A stretch of DNA of 64,000 nucleotides from Branchiostoma floridae (lineage: Eukaryota; Chordata; Leptocardii; Amphioxiformes; Branchiostomatidae). The translations under genes and the position numbers were made by a program. Numbering within the stretch: the stretch's first letter is position 1; every line of letters starts with the position of its first letter. Below the pieces are notes generated by a model. The model was not told the origin of the DNA. It worked only from the letters and a program-made list of their open reading frames with translations, and ran no database searches. This document shows, piece after piece, positions 29,501 through 39,949 of the stretch. Location: positions 20,194,700-20,258,699 of the forward strand of contig NC_049988.1 in NCBI RefSeq assembly GCF_000003815.2. The letters are read 5' to 3'.

Positions 29501-30829
29501 TGGCGGGTTATGTTGTATAGAATAAACAGGAAACAGCAAGTCCAATCCATTAACGTGTTTGTGATGTCCGGTATCCACACTATTTGTTCAGCAGTATACA
29601 GCAATTTCAAGCTGGGATTAGGATTCCATTTAGCAGTTACTCCCAAGCATGGTATTCCATTTGATATTATCATGTCCTGTTCATATATCTGCCTACGTTG
29701 GCCAATTTATTTACAACTCATTGCAAAAACGAGATAATGCTTTATGATACTCACTTGATTGTTTATACTGTTATATTATATTACATTAGTTGTTAGTTAT
29801 TTGTATTAGTATATAGTTGTTCACATTGCCATACATTGTAACTGTTACAATTGTTGCACAATAAAGTTATTCTTCTATTCTTCTATTCTGTTTATACATT
29901 TATATTATAGAATAACATTCTTCACAATAATTGTAATATCTAAGAACTTTCTCTCTTTCTTACTGCAAAACTGTAATTATGTAATGTACTAATAATGTAC
30001 CTGTGTGTATTCGTAGATTGGAACTGCAATGAATCAATAAAACCTTCAATTAGAATTGGTTTTACTTTATTTGCATTAATTACCATGTTAGTGCATGTAA
30101 CTAGCCTTGCTATGAATTTGCTACAAGTACAAATTTGCTTCTGAAATATTGTTGTTGTTTTTTTTCTAAAATTGATTGGCAAATGATTGTAAAAATACAC
30201 AAGAAATGGTGTCTGCTTAGAGAAGTGCTGTATATTGCTGCAATGAAACTAATAACGAGTCTACGCATATAATTTACACCATAAATGGTCATGTGATGTG
30301 GTGTGTGTGCAAGTCTGACCATAAACAGGATCAATATTTACACCCCAAATACGCCATTTTTCCGGCTTCCAAGCGTTCTTACTGCATTTCAAACACAACT
30401 CAAACACTACACAGGATGCAGGTAAGGGTTAGACAAGTCTACATGGAAACTCGACACGGAAATTGGCCACAAAGGAACAAAGAATATTGTCAACAAAAAA
30501 TGTCACACGACAAAAACGTCACTTCCCATGCCCTTTCGCTTCGCGCCTTACACAATCTTTTCTGTGTTCACTTCACTGATTTTGGCAATTGCAAGACATC
30601 TGTAGCTACTACAAGATCTAAATCGTGATCATAAGACACACGCTTGTCTTGCTACGACATTTAGAACGACAACGACATTTTTTGGTTCGTCAACTTCGTG
30701 ACTTTTTACAATCACAAAATACATTTATGACCTACCTAGTTCTGGCGTTGGAGTCGTCGTCTGGGCGGCTACGGCACAAAATAAGGCCAGGAAAACGGCC
30801 ACAGCAAGACACAGATACCTCCCGGACAT
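17521..30829 (-). CDS. PTTG1IP: PTTG1IP (PTTG-binding factor) homologue, 7 exons
   Basis: Type I membrane protein; the vertebrate protein binds securin PTTG1. Exons 30829-30736, 25298-25249, 23979-23874, 21262-21157, 18520-18455, 17982-17936 and 17567-17521 join in phase to 171 aa (human 180). Residues 1-22 are a signal peptide. A cysteine-rich PSI-like ectodomain follows (CSERNSSCDECIKNVK, CYYCYQDNSCRLYPAE, LSKARWGISCA). The transmembrane segment is NFEALIIAMSVVGGVILI, nearly identical to the human one, followed by a juxtamembrane cysteine cluster FFCCIYCCCC. The tail is a charged helix (KIERAREERRLKHAER) ending YGLVKEDNPYHRFDQN, matching the human YGLFKEENPYARFENN ending. Introns 3 and 2 contain tandem partial copies of exons 4 and 3. 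Introns are loaded with transposons. A diverged paralogue starts head-to-head at 32127. Confidence 0.95.
18521..19463. other. Part of PTTG1IP intron 4
   Basis: No exon or RNA gene recognised in this stretch; the plus-strand open frames around 18614-18964 show no family resemblance and unremarkable composition. Confidence 0.45.
19464..19636. mobile_element. MITE family B, reference copy with perfect 9-bp TSD
   Basis: Termini taatctccaagcagatcct and ggatctgcttggagatta are inverted repeats extending through ataagatagtatcaaa / gtactatcttat. Flanks gtgagaacc (19455-19463 and 19637-19645) form a perfect 9-bp target duplication, which suggests a Mutator-like origin. Other copies: 6831-6991, 8725-8838, 15142-15303. 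Confidence 0.92.
19784..20214. mobile_element. hAT-like non-autonomous element, 8-bp TSD
   Basis: Ends tagggctgggtatcggtac and gtaccggtacccaccccta. Flanking 8-bp direct repeat atcgttac (19776-19783 and 20215-20222). The interior near the right end contains nested ggtccaggttcaggtccgg / cggacctgaacc inverted motifs. No transposase. Confidence 0.9.
20347..20647. mobile_element. Degenerate hAT-like fragment
   Basis: Begins cagggttctagccagcgtctg, matching the right end of the element at 24366-24708 in reverse (cgctggctagagccctg). It ends with an imperfect partner ggctggctagtacagtg. No target duplication recognised. Contains one unit of the cagagggtccacatttcaaa repeat. Confidence 0.6.
21327..21390 (-). 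pseudogene. Partial copy of PTTG1IP exon 4 (transmembrane exon)
   Basis: On the minus strand an acceptor-like ctag is followed by the codons for NFEALIIAMSVVGGVILIS, then by non-homologous sequence. The cysteine-rich half of the real exon and its donor are missing. This copy lies just upstream (in the direction of transcription) of the real exon at 21262-21157 and belonged to the same roughly 108-bp tandem array as the copies at 23253-23430, before a hAT element split it. Confidence 0.85.
21422..23233. mobile_element. 1.8-kb hAT-like element, 8-bp TSD
   Basis: Inverted termini cagcgttcccgccagg and cctggcgggaacgctg, with partly matching subterminal blocks (atgcgtcc near both ends). Flanking direct repeats agtcttgt at 21414-21421 and 23234-23241. 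No transposase frame is apparent. A second, truncated element starts inside it near 21778 (cagggctctagccagttcg), and there are reverse-oriented units of the dispersed repeat near 21545. It inserted into the array of duplicated PTTG1IP exon-4 copies. Confidence 0.92.
23253..23430 (-). pseudogene. Two partial copies of PTTG1IP exon 4
   Basis: Two units 108 bp apart, beginning (minus strand) at about 23312 and 23425, each with an acceptor-like ctag and the codons for NFEALIIAMSVVGGVILIS, then LQ and a stop. If spliced to exon 3 without a donor they would end the protein just after the membrane segment. The intron piece between units (gaaacataaggcataagtct in plus orientation) is shared with the copy at 21327-21390. 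Confidence 0.85.
23575..23852 (+). mobile_element. 3' end of a non-LTR retrotransposon (LINE)
   Basis: With frameshifts, the plus strand encodes the familiar C-terminal end of LINE reverse transcriptase polyproteins: WLKWLGHVLRMANNRIPN followed by R-x-K-T-Q-like and VMALCLSRVWDEED, then a tail of (taag) repeats (acgtaagtaagtaagta). Truncated at the 5' end and broken. It sits only 21 bp beyond the donor side of PTTG1IP exon 3, on the opposite strand. Confidence 0.8.
24030..24190 (-). pseudogene. Two partial copies of PTTG1IP exon 3
   Basis: Minus strand. The acceptor (cctctgcag or cctgtgcag) and first codons of exon 3 (CYYCYQDNSCRLYPAE in the outer copy; a 3-base loss in the inner copy removes a residue) are repeated upstream of the real exon with periods of 102 and 104 bp (landmark cagtagtaac at 23970, 24072, 24176). 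The copies stop after the AEE/AEK codon and lack a donor. Confidence 0.88.
24366..24708. mobile_element. hAT-like non-autonomous element, 8-bp TSD
   Basis: Ends cagggctttagccagc and gctggctagagccctg. Perfect 8-bp flanking repeat tattgagg (24358-24365 and 24709-24716). Lies in intron 2 of PTTG1IP, beside the exon-3 copies. No coding capacity. Confidence 0.93.
25538..25684. repeat. Long near-perfect palindrome, about 147 bp
   Basis: The left arm (tgtcaatttttttt...gacaaagt region read inward) pairs with the right arm through about 70 bases on each side, with essentially no mismatches and only a few asymmetric bases at the centre (cttttaaattaaaag). Landmarks: gttaagttctactgtttaat at 25552 and its complement attaaacagtagaacttaac at 25651. 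Lies in intron 1 of PTTG1IP. Confidence 0.95.
26238..26984. mobile_element. hAT-like non-autonomous element, 5-bp TSD
   Basis: Ends cagggctcgaaatac and gtatttcgagccctg. 5-bp flanking repeat tactg (26233-26237 and 26985-26989). The interior near both ends has repeated aacttgcaccggtgcaagtt motifs. Same architecture as the element at 12315-12628 (terminal cagggct-y-gaaat, internal short palindromic repeats). No transposase. Confidence 0.9.
27288..28694 (+). repeat. Six copies of a GC-rich 18-bp motif
   Basis: The motif gggggtacggacgggaca, or ggggtacggacgggaca, occurs near 27293, 27664, 28482, 28504, 28521 and 28678, always on the same strand, in otherwise AT-rich intron sequence. Three copies near 28482-28538 are adjacent. 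Sequence between copies is not conserved. Confidence 0.85.
27721..27833. repeat. Perfect 113-bp palindrome
   Basis: Arms of 56 bases read accttttggaacacacttg inward and pair with caagtgtgttccaaaaggt at the right end, with a single unpaired central base (cacatata-c-tatatgtg). I found no mismatch in the arms. Lies in intron 1 of PTTG1IP, 2 kb from the palindrome at 25538-25684. Confidence 0.95.
28700..30735. other. 5' part of PTTG1IP intron 1
   Basis: AT-rich with no exon recognised. About 29760-29885 ends in aataaagttattcttctatt plus short ttctatt repeats, which resembles the 3' tail of a non-LTR retrotransposon, but no reverse transcriptase is visible. Confidence 0.4.
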
Positions 30830-32126
30830 ATTGACAACGTAAAACTACTTAAATTCGCGAGAAATCGTCTCCTTTTGGGGAAGAACGAAGCCAAGTTCCT
30901 GCTTCAATCGATCGTTTTCCTCCAGAACTGGTCAGACTGGGTCAAACCATTCGGAGGGGGGTATGAGTCAAAGGATACTGGAATATATTGTTCATTACAT
31001 TCTGTTAACAATTTTAAGCGTATTATAATATTACAACAAAATTTTACTGAGCTTTCTACGTTGTCATTTGATTCTTTTAAATTGAGATTTTTTTCTATAA
31101 ACACATGGGTTAACAGTTGGTTTGTTCCAACAATGGCTGAGCCTTTGTGCACTCCGATATTAATATCCTGCTGCCGGACTACTTTTCATGTCGCGACACT
31201 TGCGCTGGCGGATCTCAGGTTCAAACCCAACTTGTTCCGCACCAACGCTCCTGAATGTTTATCTTTATTATATGTATTAAAAACAGTGTCGTTTTTGAGA
31301 GCTTGAGTGTTTTTATACGGACCGTTTTGCAAAGTGACGGCGGATTGATCTGTATTTAGTATGACGTAATAATGGGGCCCTTGGGTACCACCCACCAAAA
31401 CGGGCTATACCATTCAGGTTGTAGGGGTATTTAGCGATGGGTTTGCATAGGCAACTAAACTTCTAAAGCTTGCGGATATGTCCAAGGTGGAGTTCTGTAA
31501 GAAAACGGAGCAACTCATAAGAAGATCGCGTTTTCCTATCCAACTTCTGCTTCGAGACTTTATTACATTTTTACAGAAAAAAAAAAAGATTCTATTGTCA
31601 GGTCGATGAAGGTTGGACATCCAGGTAATAAGACAAGCCAAAAAGCTGTTACTCAAACAACTTGATATGATTTTGGAAAGCTTTTTTTGTGTGTGGTAAT
31701 TTGGCCGACCTCTGCTTTTCTTTTCAGTACCGTAGGCTTGGTGTGATCAACTTGCATTAGGTGCATTTCATTGTAGCGTAATTGTACAGGAGTTAACGTT
31801 ACTTCTTTTGGACAGAACAGCCAAGGCCGAAAAAGACGGCGCGCTTCGGAAAGAAAATGCTCTCACTCACACAACGCGATAATCCATGGTCAATTATCAC
31901 TATTTTCTTTTCTTTTTGTGAGTCTCACTATGTACGTATAATCAACCAATGATAAAATGTGCCATGTTTAGGTACCCGTTGCCCCCTTCAAGTATGGAAT
32001 GGTCCGACACCTTGGAAGAGGACGATCGATCGATCAAAGTTCCTGAACTTGGTGGAAGCATATGTTGTCGGCGAATTGGACAGAAACGAAGACAAATTTC
32101 TCCTGTTTTCTAAGCTTCCAAGTTCC
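30830..32126. promoter_or_regulatory. Shared head-to-head intergenic region
   Basis: 1.3 kb separates the divergent start codons of PTTG1IP (minus) and its paralogue (plus), so both promoters should lie here; no core element is unambiguous. It also contains a fragment of a dispersed repeat near 31598-31680 (gtcgatgaaggttggacatc ... gatatgattttggaaagc). Open frames of up to 143 codons around 30875-31306 have no family resemblance. Confidence 0.5.
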
Positions 32127-34662
32127 ATGATGTTAGGAAAGTTGTGTCCACTAGCTTCGGCAGCTTTTGTCATACTAGCCGACGTAACCGCCCAATCGAC
32201 AACGCCTTCGCCTGAAATGTTGTATGAAATGGGTAAGTCATAAATGCTGACTGAGTAAGAAATTCTGACGAAAATGTCGATGTTCCTAGATTAATCCACT
32301 ACATACTGCAGATTTTATCAAAGAGGTCCTTGTCATAAAATCCTTATGCAAGATGCCCAAAGCCATTGGCTTATGATACTTTTGATTTATTCGTTTTGCT
32401 GTGGCATCTCGCCTGCTACGACCCCAAGATGGACGTAGGTGGTTTTAAAGTGAAAGCAACATGTTTTCTGAACTTTGAACGTACAGTGTACACTGTACAG
32501 GCCATATATTTAAAATCCGATCACAAGATAGTTTAATCTGCGAACAGGCGGCCTTATCTTAAGTTTATCATGACCCACTAGTTTGCTGTATTCAACAGCC
32601 TTAACCGCATGACTCGCATACGGGTAAATTTATTGTGCTTTTTCTCCATCATCATCCATTTCATTTTCACTTTCACGGTTGGCATGAAGATCTAATTTTG
32701 ATGCAACGTTACGATTGCAAGCGAATGAGCCACGGGGTTGATAAAGGAACAGAGAACAGAAAGTCATCATTATGTGTTGCCGCTCCACCTCTGGGTCCAG
32801 TGACGGGCAGCGATATTGGCCTCTCATTGGTCGATGTCTGTACAGGTGCAGCAATTTTAATTTCTCCCTTGTCTTTCAGAATGCGCAACCATGGCGTCTT
32901 GTGTTGACTGCCTCAATACCACTGCACACATGCATTACTTTCGTCGTTACTCGGTATGTAAAACACTAAATGTTGACAAACCGGTATTTTAAAGGAGCCT
33001 TCTGTATCTGTATCTCTAAACAGCAATCTTAAGCGTTAATTGTTAATTGTGTGAACTGTTAACATACCTTCACAACGTTTACGCATTTGCTATTTTTGAT
33101 AGTGCTGTCAGTATGCTTTTGTTATTGCAAATGCTGCAATGTAATGTTAAATGATTGGATAAACAATACCACGGGAGTATGAGGTATGAAGTCCAATGTA
33201 CTAGTTCCAAACGTTCAGTTCTTATCTTAATTTTTGCCACTAATCATTTTGTCATCCTTGTTGCGTCGTTACAATTTGCTAAGAGTTACTTGTATCATCA
33301 TTACTATATTATTCATTACTAATCAATTATTGCTAATCAAGACTACAATCAATTTTGATGAGTGCCAAGGGGTAGGGAATATTCCGAATAGTATAAGCAA
33401 TGTACGTATAGACGTTTGTCTCCCCTTGCATCTGTTTTTTGGTGCTGTTTATCACGAACATTTCATTGTCATTTCTTGTTGTGCAAAGAAATAGATAAAA
33501 AGGAGCACGCAAACATGAACGGATATGATGCTGTACGCTTTTACCTTTGACTTTCCCTTTCCGTCCCAGTGCTACTACTGTTACGCAGACAACACCTGCC
33601 GCTATCCCGGGGGAGTTAACGACTCCTACTGCCTTGCGTGGGACGCTCGCTGGTTCACATGCAGCTGTAAGTCATTACAGTTCAACCAGTTCGTCTCAAT
33701 GTGGTACACATGTATTTGAATTGTGAAAACAATCACAGATAAATGTTCTCTGGCCTATTAACTTGGGCTGTAATTATAACTTCATTGTCAACATGGAATT
33801 AAAGTTGTTAATACATGTACAGTAGACTAGTGATAGTCTATTTCAATTCGTATCTCTGCCCAAATACATTTGATATATTTTATGTGTGAAAGTCCTATCC
33901 TGTTGCAGACATTGAGCGTCTAAACTTACATCTTTTCTGACGGACTACAAGATTTGATATTGCTAAACTGACTGTCACCTCTTAGTTATGGTTTAAAATA
34001 TACTTTTAGAGGTCTGATAAAAAAAGTACAAAACAAAGCAATTAGCTATCAAGTACTTAATCTACTCCAAGTAGAATTCCCATACTTTTCAGCCATAGAA
34101 TCTAGTCAATTATTGCTGGAAAGAGTCTCGTTTGACCTGAGTTTCTATTGGTTTCAGACAACAGTCGCGCCTTGTTTATGTCACTGGTTATTATTGGAGG
34201 GATCATCATTGGGGTACCACTGCTCATTTTGGTTGGCTACGCCCTCTTGGCCATCTTGGCTCTCATCTGTGGGTGCATTGGTTGCACCTGTGAGTGCATT
34301 GAAGAATGTCGAGAGAACCCCAGGTTGGTACTTTTTTTCAGTTTTGACCTTTCAGGTGCGTCATGGAATTAAAGACAATTTAACGTTGATGGAGGACACA
34401 TGCTTACATAATGTAAAGAAAAGTTTGGTCTTGGAGAATTCCAAAGTTCATCCGAGATTAATGATTAATCATTGATGTTTTTAGGGAGAAGTGCGAGTGT
34501 TGGATGCAGTGGGCTTGCGTGATCCTTATGGCAATAGCGTCCATCAACCAGACCCAAGTCAGCCAGACCCAGCCGCGGGAACGCGGACATCAGGCGGAGA
34601 TATACACTGTCACCGCTGAAGTAGAAATGACAGAAGTAAGAATAACCAAGCTGGAGGAATAG
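32127..34662 (+). CDS. PTTG1IP-like membrane protein paralogue, 5 exons
   Basis: Exons 32127-32232, 32880-32953, 33570-33666, 34158-34323 and 34485-34662 join in phase to 206 aa. The signal peptide (MMLGKLCPLASAAFVILADV) and the following AQSTTPSPE parallel AQTTTPTPE of the PTTG1IP homologue. The ectodomain has the same exon boundaries and cysteine pattern (CATMASCVDCL, CYYCYADNTCR, LAWDARWFTCSC). The first three introns have the same phases as in PTTG1IP. The membrane part differs: instead of NFEALIIAMSVVGG it has ALFMSLVIIGGIIIGVPLLI followed by more hydrophobic residues, then CGCIGCTCECIEEC. The charged helix and the YG-x-x-KE-x-NPY-x-RF ending are absent, replaced by a tail ending EVRITKLEE. 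So a diverged paralogue, likely at the membrane, with a different cytosolic role. The second ATG at 32130 is an equally good start. Confidence 0.85.
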
Positions 34663-35940
34663 TACTCTCCAAGCAGAGGTTGGTGGGAAAAATCGTGACC
34701 TATTCCTATCATATTTTTTTTTCGACCGGCCTTCCCACCAAGGAAGTGGAGCCTCCCTTCCTCGTGGCTTCGCNNNNNNNNNNNNNNNNNNNNNNNNNNN
34801 NNNNNNNNNNNNNNNNNNNNNNNNNNNNNNNNNNNNNNNNNNNNNNNNNNNNNNNNNNNNNNNNNNNNNNNNNACGCATGCTTGTCTGTAATTGTGTATG
34901 TACCTACAGATACAATTCAATATATACCTGGCAACTTTCACGCGTAACCTTTATCCTGCTAAGGTAGTCATTTGGCACCAGAGTTGTATCTGTTATGGGT
35001 TGGGTAGTAGGGAGAAGGTTAACCATTCCGCATGATTGGCAATGATTATGCCATATGATTGACGTCAGAGTTATAGTGAAAATCCTTCTTTTTCTTGAAC
35101 ATTTTTGCCCAATTTTGAGGCATTTTGGGTTCGAATGTACAAATAGGGTATAGCTTGTACAATTTTGGTAATCAGTAAGTGTGTTCTACTCTAAATTTTC
35201 AACACCCGGCCAAGATGTGGGGACGTCATAAGTAAATTACTTTCAATACCTGTTTTCAGTAATTCTAGGAGAATTAATGTCAACAATTATAATGTTGGCA
35301 TTCGTCAAGGCAGTATTCATTCATTTCATTCATTCATTCATTCATTCATTCATTTTATTTCATTCAATTAAACATGAGACGACTGAGACATGTTGCTCAG
35401 TAGGATACTTCTAATCCCTTTCTAATAGATAGTAAATAATAGATAATAAATAGTTCATCAAAAGCGGATACTAAAAATGATTTCTGCACAGTTAACGTTG
35501 CCGCGACAGTGCTGACAAACAGTGTACTTGATACATTGCTTTACTTCACAGAATAAATGTTGAAACACGGTTTACGTGTCTGCAGCTATCATAAACTTTC
35601 ATCATTTTCCAAACTATCAACAAGATCCATAGATTCAAATTCATGAGATGCGCACTCTTTTAATTGGTATTCATTAAAGGCAATAATCTAATTTCAATAG
35701 CATTCATGCTAAAATTTTTGTCGTTAAGTTCTTGCGTAGTTTGGCATAGTCTGAAAAAAGACTGACTGACATATATATACATACTAAATTAGACTCAATG
35801 CGCACTTTCCGTCTTATCGTTGTAATCTGTTCCCTATGATCATTTGCCTTAGATCTATACCATATATGGAAACACCTTAACTACACCTTCACAGTTAATA
35901 CCGCTTCTTTCATGACTCCAGTGATCTTAGCCTCTAAAAG
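34663..35940. other. Intergenic region with an assembly gap
   Basis: Holds a 100-base N gap (34774-34873) and a (cattcatt) microsatellite at about 35316-35372. Between the convergent ends of the PTTG1IP-like gene and the lectin gene; no coding region recognised. Confidence 0.6.
34774..34873. other. Assembly gap (100 N)
   Basis: Run of N, 112 bp after the PTTG1IP-like stop codon. Confidence 1.
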
Positions 35941-35954
35941 GCTAAAGCAATATT

Positions 35955-38188
35955 CTAAGTACGAAGGATAGCCTGGCAGATGAAGCGGGACTGCAGGTCA
36001 CAGTTCGCGTCGTTCCACTTGTTCTCCCACGGTGCGTAAGTCGAGTACACCACGCAGTCCTGGTCGCCGCCGTTGTCGGGTTGTCCTGGCGCCCAGTTGG
36101 TGTACATGCCAAGCATAGAACCGTCCACCCACTCAAATCGTCCCTCCTCGCCCCGATCGTGCAGGCCCATCCAGAAGGGATAGAAAGGCTGGTCGGTCAC
36201 GGAGTTGTTCAGGGAGATCAGGAAGTCGTTGATGGCGGCGTCTCGGGGAATGGCGAGGGTGCCGCCGTCTCTACGACAGGCCCAGGCCGCTCCGCTGTAG
36301 GTCTTCTCGGTATCGAAGGCCTTGTAGCAGATTTCACGGAACACTTCGTAACCTTCGGGACACGATGCTGGGAAAAATTGAGTAGTAACAACAGAAGTAA
36401 GGATTGACATTGGAGATATTATAAATGCTGCTGAATTCCACACCACTGACGTTTATTTATTTATTTACTTTTTCTATTTTGCTTTTGGACAGACTGGGGC
36501 AATTGGCACTGCACTCAAGTTTTTGTAACTTATATTAACAGTGCCACATACACGGTACAGACAGAAGGTAAAGGTAGTCCCTTTACCTCTCCAACCGAAG
36601 TCAGATAGCCATTTTTACACCTGGGTGAAGTGAGTAAGGTCGTGTAAAGTGCCTTTCCCAAGGGTACAACGTCGGGGCGGGTACGGCGGGGATCGAACTC
36701 AGAACGGTTGGAGAGGTAAAAGTGGTGGAAGGAGAGAGGGATGGTCTCTAATTTCCAATATCTTGCCCTACTTAAAAATTTGAAAAATTATATCATATAG
36801 TGGAAAAATGAAAGTCAGTGCATCACACTTTACTTATTCTTATGATTGGCAAACAGTACACATAAAGAAAATCAGCTCACTTACTTAGCGGCGTAGTAAT
36901 TTCGTNNNNNNNNNNNNNNNNNNNNNNNNNNNNNNNNNNNNNNNNNNNNNNNNNNNNNNNNNNNNNNNNNNNNNNNNNNNNNNNNNNNNNNNNNNNNNNN
37001 NNNNNTCGCTCATTGGTCAGGTCTCGCTTCAAGGCGTCAACTGCAATGGACATGACCTCTTGGTCGCGCTTCAAGTCGTCAACAGTTGTGCTCACAATGG
37101 TGGACATATTGTCTCGGTCGCGCTTCAAGGCGTCAACAGTGGTGGATATGTTATCTTGGTCTCGCATCAAGGCGTCAACAGTGGCGGATATGTTGTCCTG
37201 GTCGCGCTTCAAGGCGTCAAAAATGGTGGACATGTCGTCTTGGCCGTCTTTCAAGGCGTCGACAGTGGTGGGCAGCTGGCGTATGTCGTCTTGGTCGCGC
37301 TTCAAGGCGTCAACATTGGTGGACAGTTGGCTAATCTCCTAAATGCGAAAGTCAAAATGTCGAACGTAAAATAATTAATGGAAACAGTATCATGTTATGC
37401 CATAGTAGTCCGATACAAAGAACAACACAAACAGCGTAGAGATGTATGAAAAACCCAATAGGCTTTGTGGTACAAGAGTTTTTACCTCTTTATTCATGAA
37501 CGTCAGAGGGGCAAATCCAACAGCGACTAGGCTTAGCAGCACGGCAATGCCGGCGGCCATGAAGCTACAGCGATCTCGGCGTCCTCTTGCTTTACCCAGA
37601 TACTTGTCATCTGTAGAGATTATAACTGAGTTTATGTCCACATACTGACTCAAGAAGATAGTAAATTAATGAATGGATAAAGAAATGGTGAGGACCTAGG
37701 GAGGTAATGTGTTCCTGCTTATGGTGCTGAAATATTAGTTCCGCATGGTTTAGAGTTTTTCTAGACTTGCGTCGAGCTGATCCAACAAATTTAGTCTTGT
37801 AATGGGTAAGCCTAAATCAGGCGTTGATTCGACTGTCACGCTGCGCTATCATGACTTCACAGAAGGTATGACAAATAAAATATCTCTTTTCTTGGATACT
37901 GGACCACCAAGTATTACAAACCCTAAAAAGACTAGCTAATACTGCAAACTATATGTATCTGCTGGTGATAAAAAAAATACTATTTCTGTTTGAAAACAAT
38001 GTGCTAATTCCACAAATGATGTTTGTGATATACTGAAAAGAGAAAATATAAAAAAGTCGAATACCTGCAGACGTGTACTTTCCCGCCTCTTGCTCTTCTT
38101 GCGGCTTGTCAGCCCCGTTGCCACGCCCGCGGGAACCACCCTGATGGACATGAGGGGATTGGGGCTGCTTTGCTTGGGTTTGAACCAT
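35955..38188 (-). CDS. Type II membrane C-type lectin with coiled-coil stalk, 4 exons
   Basis: Exons 38188-38065, 37610-37486, 37338-36895 (interrupted by 100 N) and 36367-35955, with matching phases outside the gap. Exon 1 is a Gly/Gln-rich cytoplasmic end. Exon 2 has a basic stop (GKARGRRDRC) and a membrane anchor (FMAAGIAVLLSLVAVGFAPL). Exon 3 is a stalk of 14-residue repeats of the type TVDALKRDQDNIS-T (two heptads each), clearly coiled coil. Exon 4 is one C-type lectin domain: SCPEGYEVF, YSGAAWACRRDGGTLA, FWMGLHDRGEEGRFEWVDGS, WAPGQPDNGGDQDCV, KWNDANC, RFICQ. QPD plus WND predicts calcium-dependent, galactose-type sugar binding. It resembles collectin-12 or asialoglycoprotein-receptor-like lectins in layout. 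The gap makes the stalk length uncertain. Confidence 0.88.
36560..36720. repeat. SINE fragment
   Basis: Contains the family core agccatttttacacctgggt, gtgtaaagtgcctttcccaa and ggatcgaactcagaa, shared with 51260-51430 and 53380-53520. Lies in an intron of the lectin gene. Confidence 0.75.
36906..37005. other. Assembly gap (100 N)
   Basis: Run of N inside the coiled-coil exon of the lectin gene, which is itself a 42-bp repeat; collapse of the repeat is a likely cause. Confidence 1.
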
Positions 38189-39940
38189 TGTACCGTACTG
38201 TGCAGGTAACCGCCGCGCTGTGTATAACTGTAAAAAAATGCCTCAGTTAGTCTGACTACATAAGGCAATGTGGCAGTATGACTAATTTTCTCGGAAAGAA
38301 GTTTATATAACATAATATAATATGGGTTGCAACCGAAACGCATCCTGTAGTTCCAGAGGAAGCTGCTAGAGGATCAAAACTTACGACACTGCCTTTTAGC
38401 CACTATAGTAATCTACTAGTTTATAACAGTTCAAGGGAGGGGTTCCTCAAAGAGAGCGACAATACCCTGCCATGAGAGTAAGAGTTTATAACTAGCTAAC
38501 CAAAAGCTGTGACCACAACTCAAGAACACGACATATCATTGCTGGAAGCGTGGACCGCCATTTTACCTCAGGCATCGACAGAAGACCCCTGTTGAAAAAA
38601 ACTAACAATACCTTCAGTTCACCCTCTGCCTGTCACGTGATAAATCTGACCAACCACGTAGCTTGATACTCAACCCCTCCCGTGGGAAACCAAGGCGGCT
38701 GTTTGGACAGTTCTGTAATTCGAAGCGGCAACAAGTGCCGAACAGTACACGCGTCATTGTCTCACGTTTTATACCATGTGATAGGAATCGTTATGAAAGG
38801 TAACTAGTCCAGAAGAACAACTAAATATACAGATTTCAAGGTGGGCTGTGTTTTTTTTAAATCGAAATGGTCAGAAAGACCTTCAAATTAAGACTGACCA
38901 ACCCAGCGGGAATCAGCAAAGACGTTTCAAACGTGAAAGAACCGTCATTACCCCCATCGCCAACAATGGTGCCACACAACACACTCTGAACAAGTCCAGA
39001 AAACAACAACTAGACCCACTGCGATATTTTTTCAAACTGACCCCGAAGCTTTACATGCCCTACTTACACAGAAAAAACAACAACAAGATAGCCAGGAAAA
39101 GCCCATGAAATGCGGGTTGGCCACTCACTGGCGGAATCAGTACTTCACCAACGTTTAGAATTTATACGCAATGCACCAGCTTCTAGTTTACAACCATTGT
39201 TACGCTTAACATCACACGTCAATACCCGCTATATCAACTATGCCAAAAATTAAACTGAAACAAACCAGTATCTAAAACATGAGGGAACACTTTCAGCAAC
39301 CAGCACATACCGTGTAAGGATGTCTCTGTCGGTGAACTAGAGGAGGGCGCTTCTAGACATACGTGTCGTCTTGAGAAATAAATGATGATGTAAATGAAGC
39401 TATCTATGCCCTTCTGTCGGTCACGTGATAGATCTGACCAATGGCGTAGCTTGAATCCTAGCCCCTCCCGTGGGAAAACCAAGATGACTGTTTGTACAGT
39501 TCTGTTCTTATGTAAAATGAAGAGAATCCCACCGCTGCCACCAGTGTAAAATTAAAAGATGTGGCAAACACTCTGGTTTCCTGCTCAGGGCAGCTTTAGA
39601 CAGAACTTGGCCTGTCCCTTTATTTGCAGTTTATAGTCCTACAGATGTAGGGTATAGGGCCAGCTTGACTAATGCTAGGCGTCTTCCTGTCTTCTATAAT
39701 AACACATTGCAACATTCAGATGGGAGGCGAAAAACAAGTGCCAAACAGCAGACATGTCCTTACATCTAGTCCATGCGATGGTAGCATTAATCGTTAAACG
39801 AAAATAGTCCAGCTACAACGACCCACACAGATTTACATTGAAATGTTATTCGTAACAAAAGGAAATTATATCAAGAAGATCAGAAAACATCTATAAAATG
39901 GGCTTGCCACAATTGACGGGATCAATTGCGACCGTTACAA
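38189..39940. other. Lectin upstream region with a duplicated segment
   Basis: No coding region. About 85 bp are duplicated: 38636-38720 and 39420-39507 share cacgtgata-atctgacca, cgtagcttga and cccctcccgtgggaaa-cca. Both copies include a cacgtg E-box. Confidence 0.6.
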
Positions 39941-39949
39941 ATAACGGCA

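Noticed and set aside
30875-31306. 143-codon open frame on the plus strand
   Set aside because: No recognisable motifs, no splice partners, and similar-length opposing frames on the other strand; no support for coding.
36081-36407. Plus-strand open frame across the lectin domain
   Set aside because: Shadow of the minus-strand C-type lectin exon, whose domain motifs are unambiguous.
37013-37374. Three overlapping plus-strand open frames of repetitive composition
   Set aside because: Shadows of the 42-bp-unit coiled-coil stalk exon on the minus strand.
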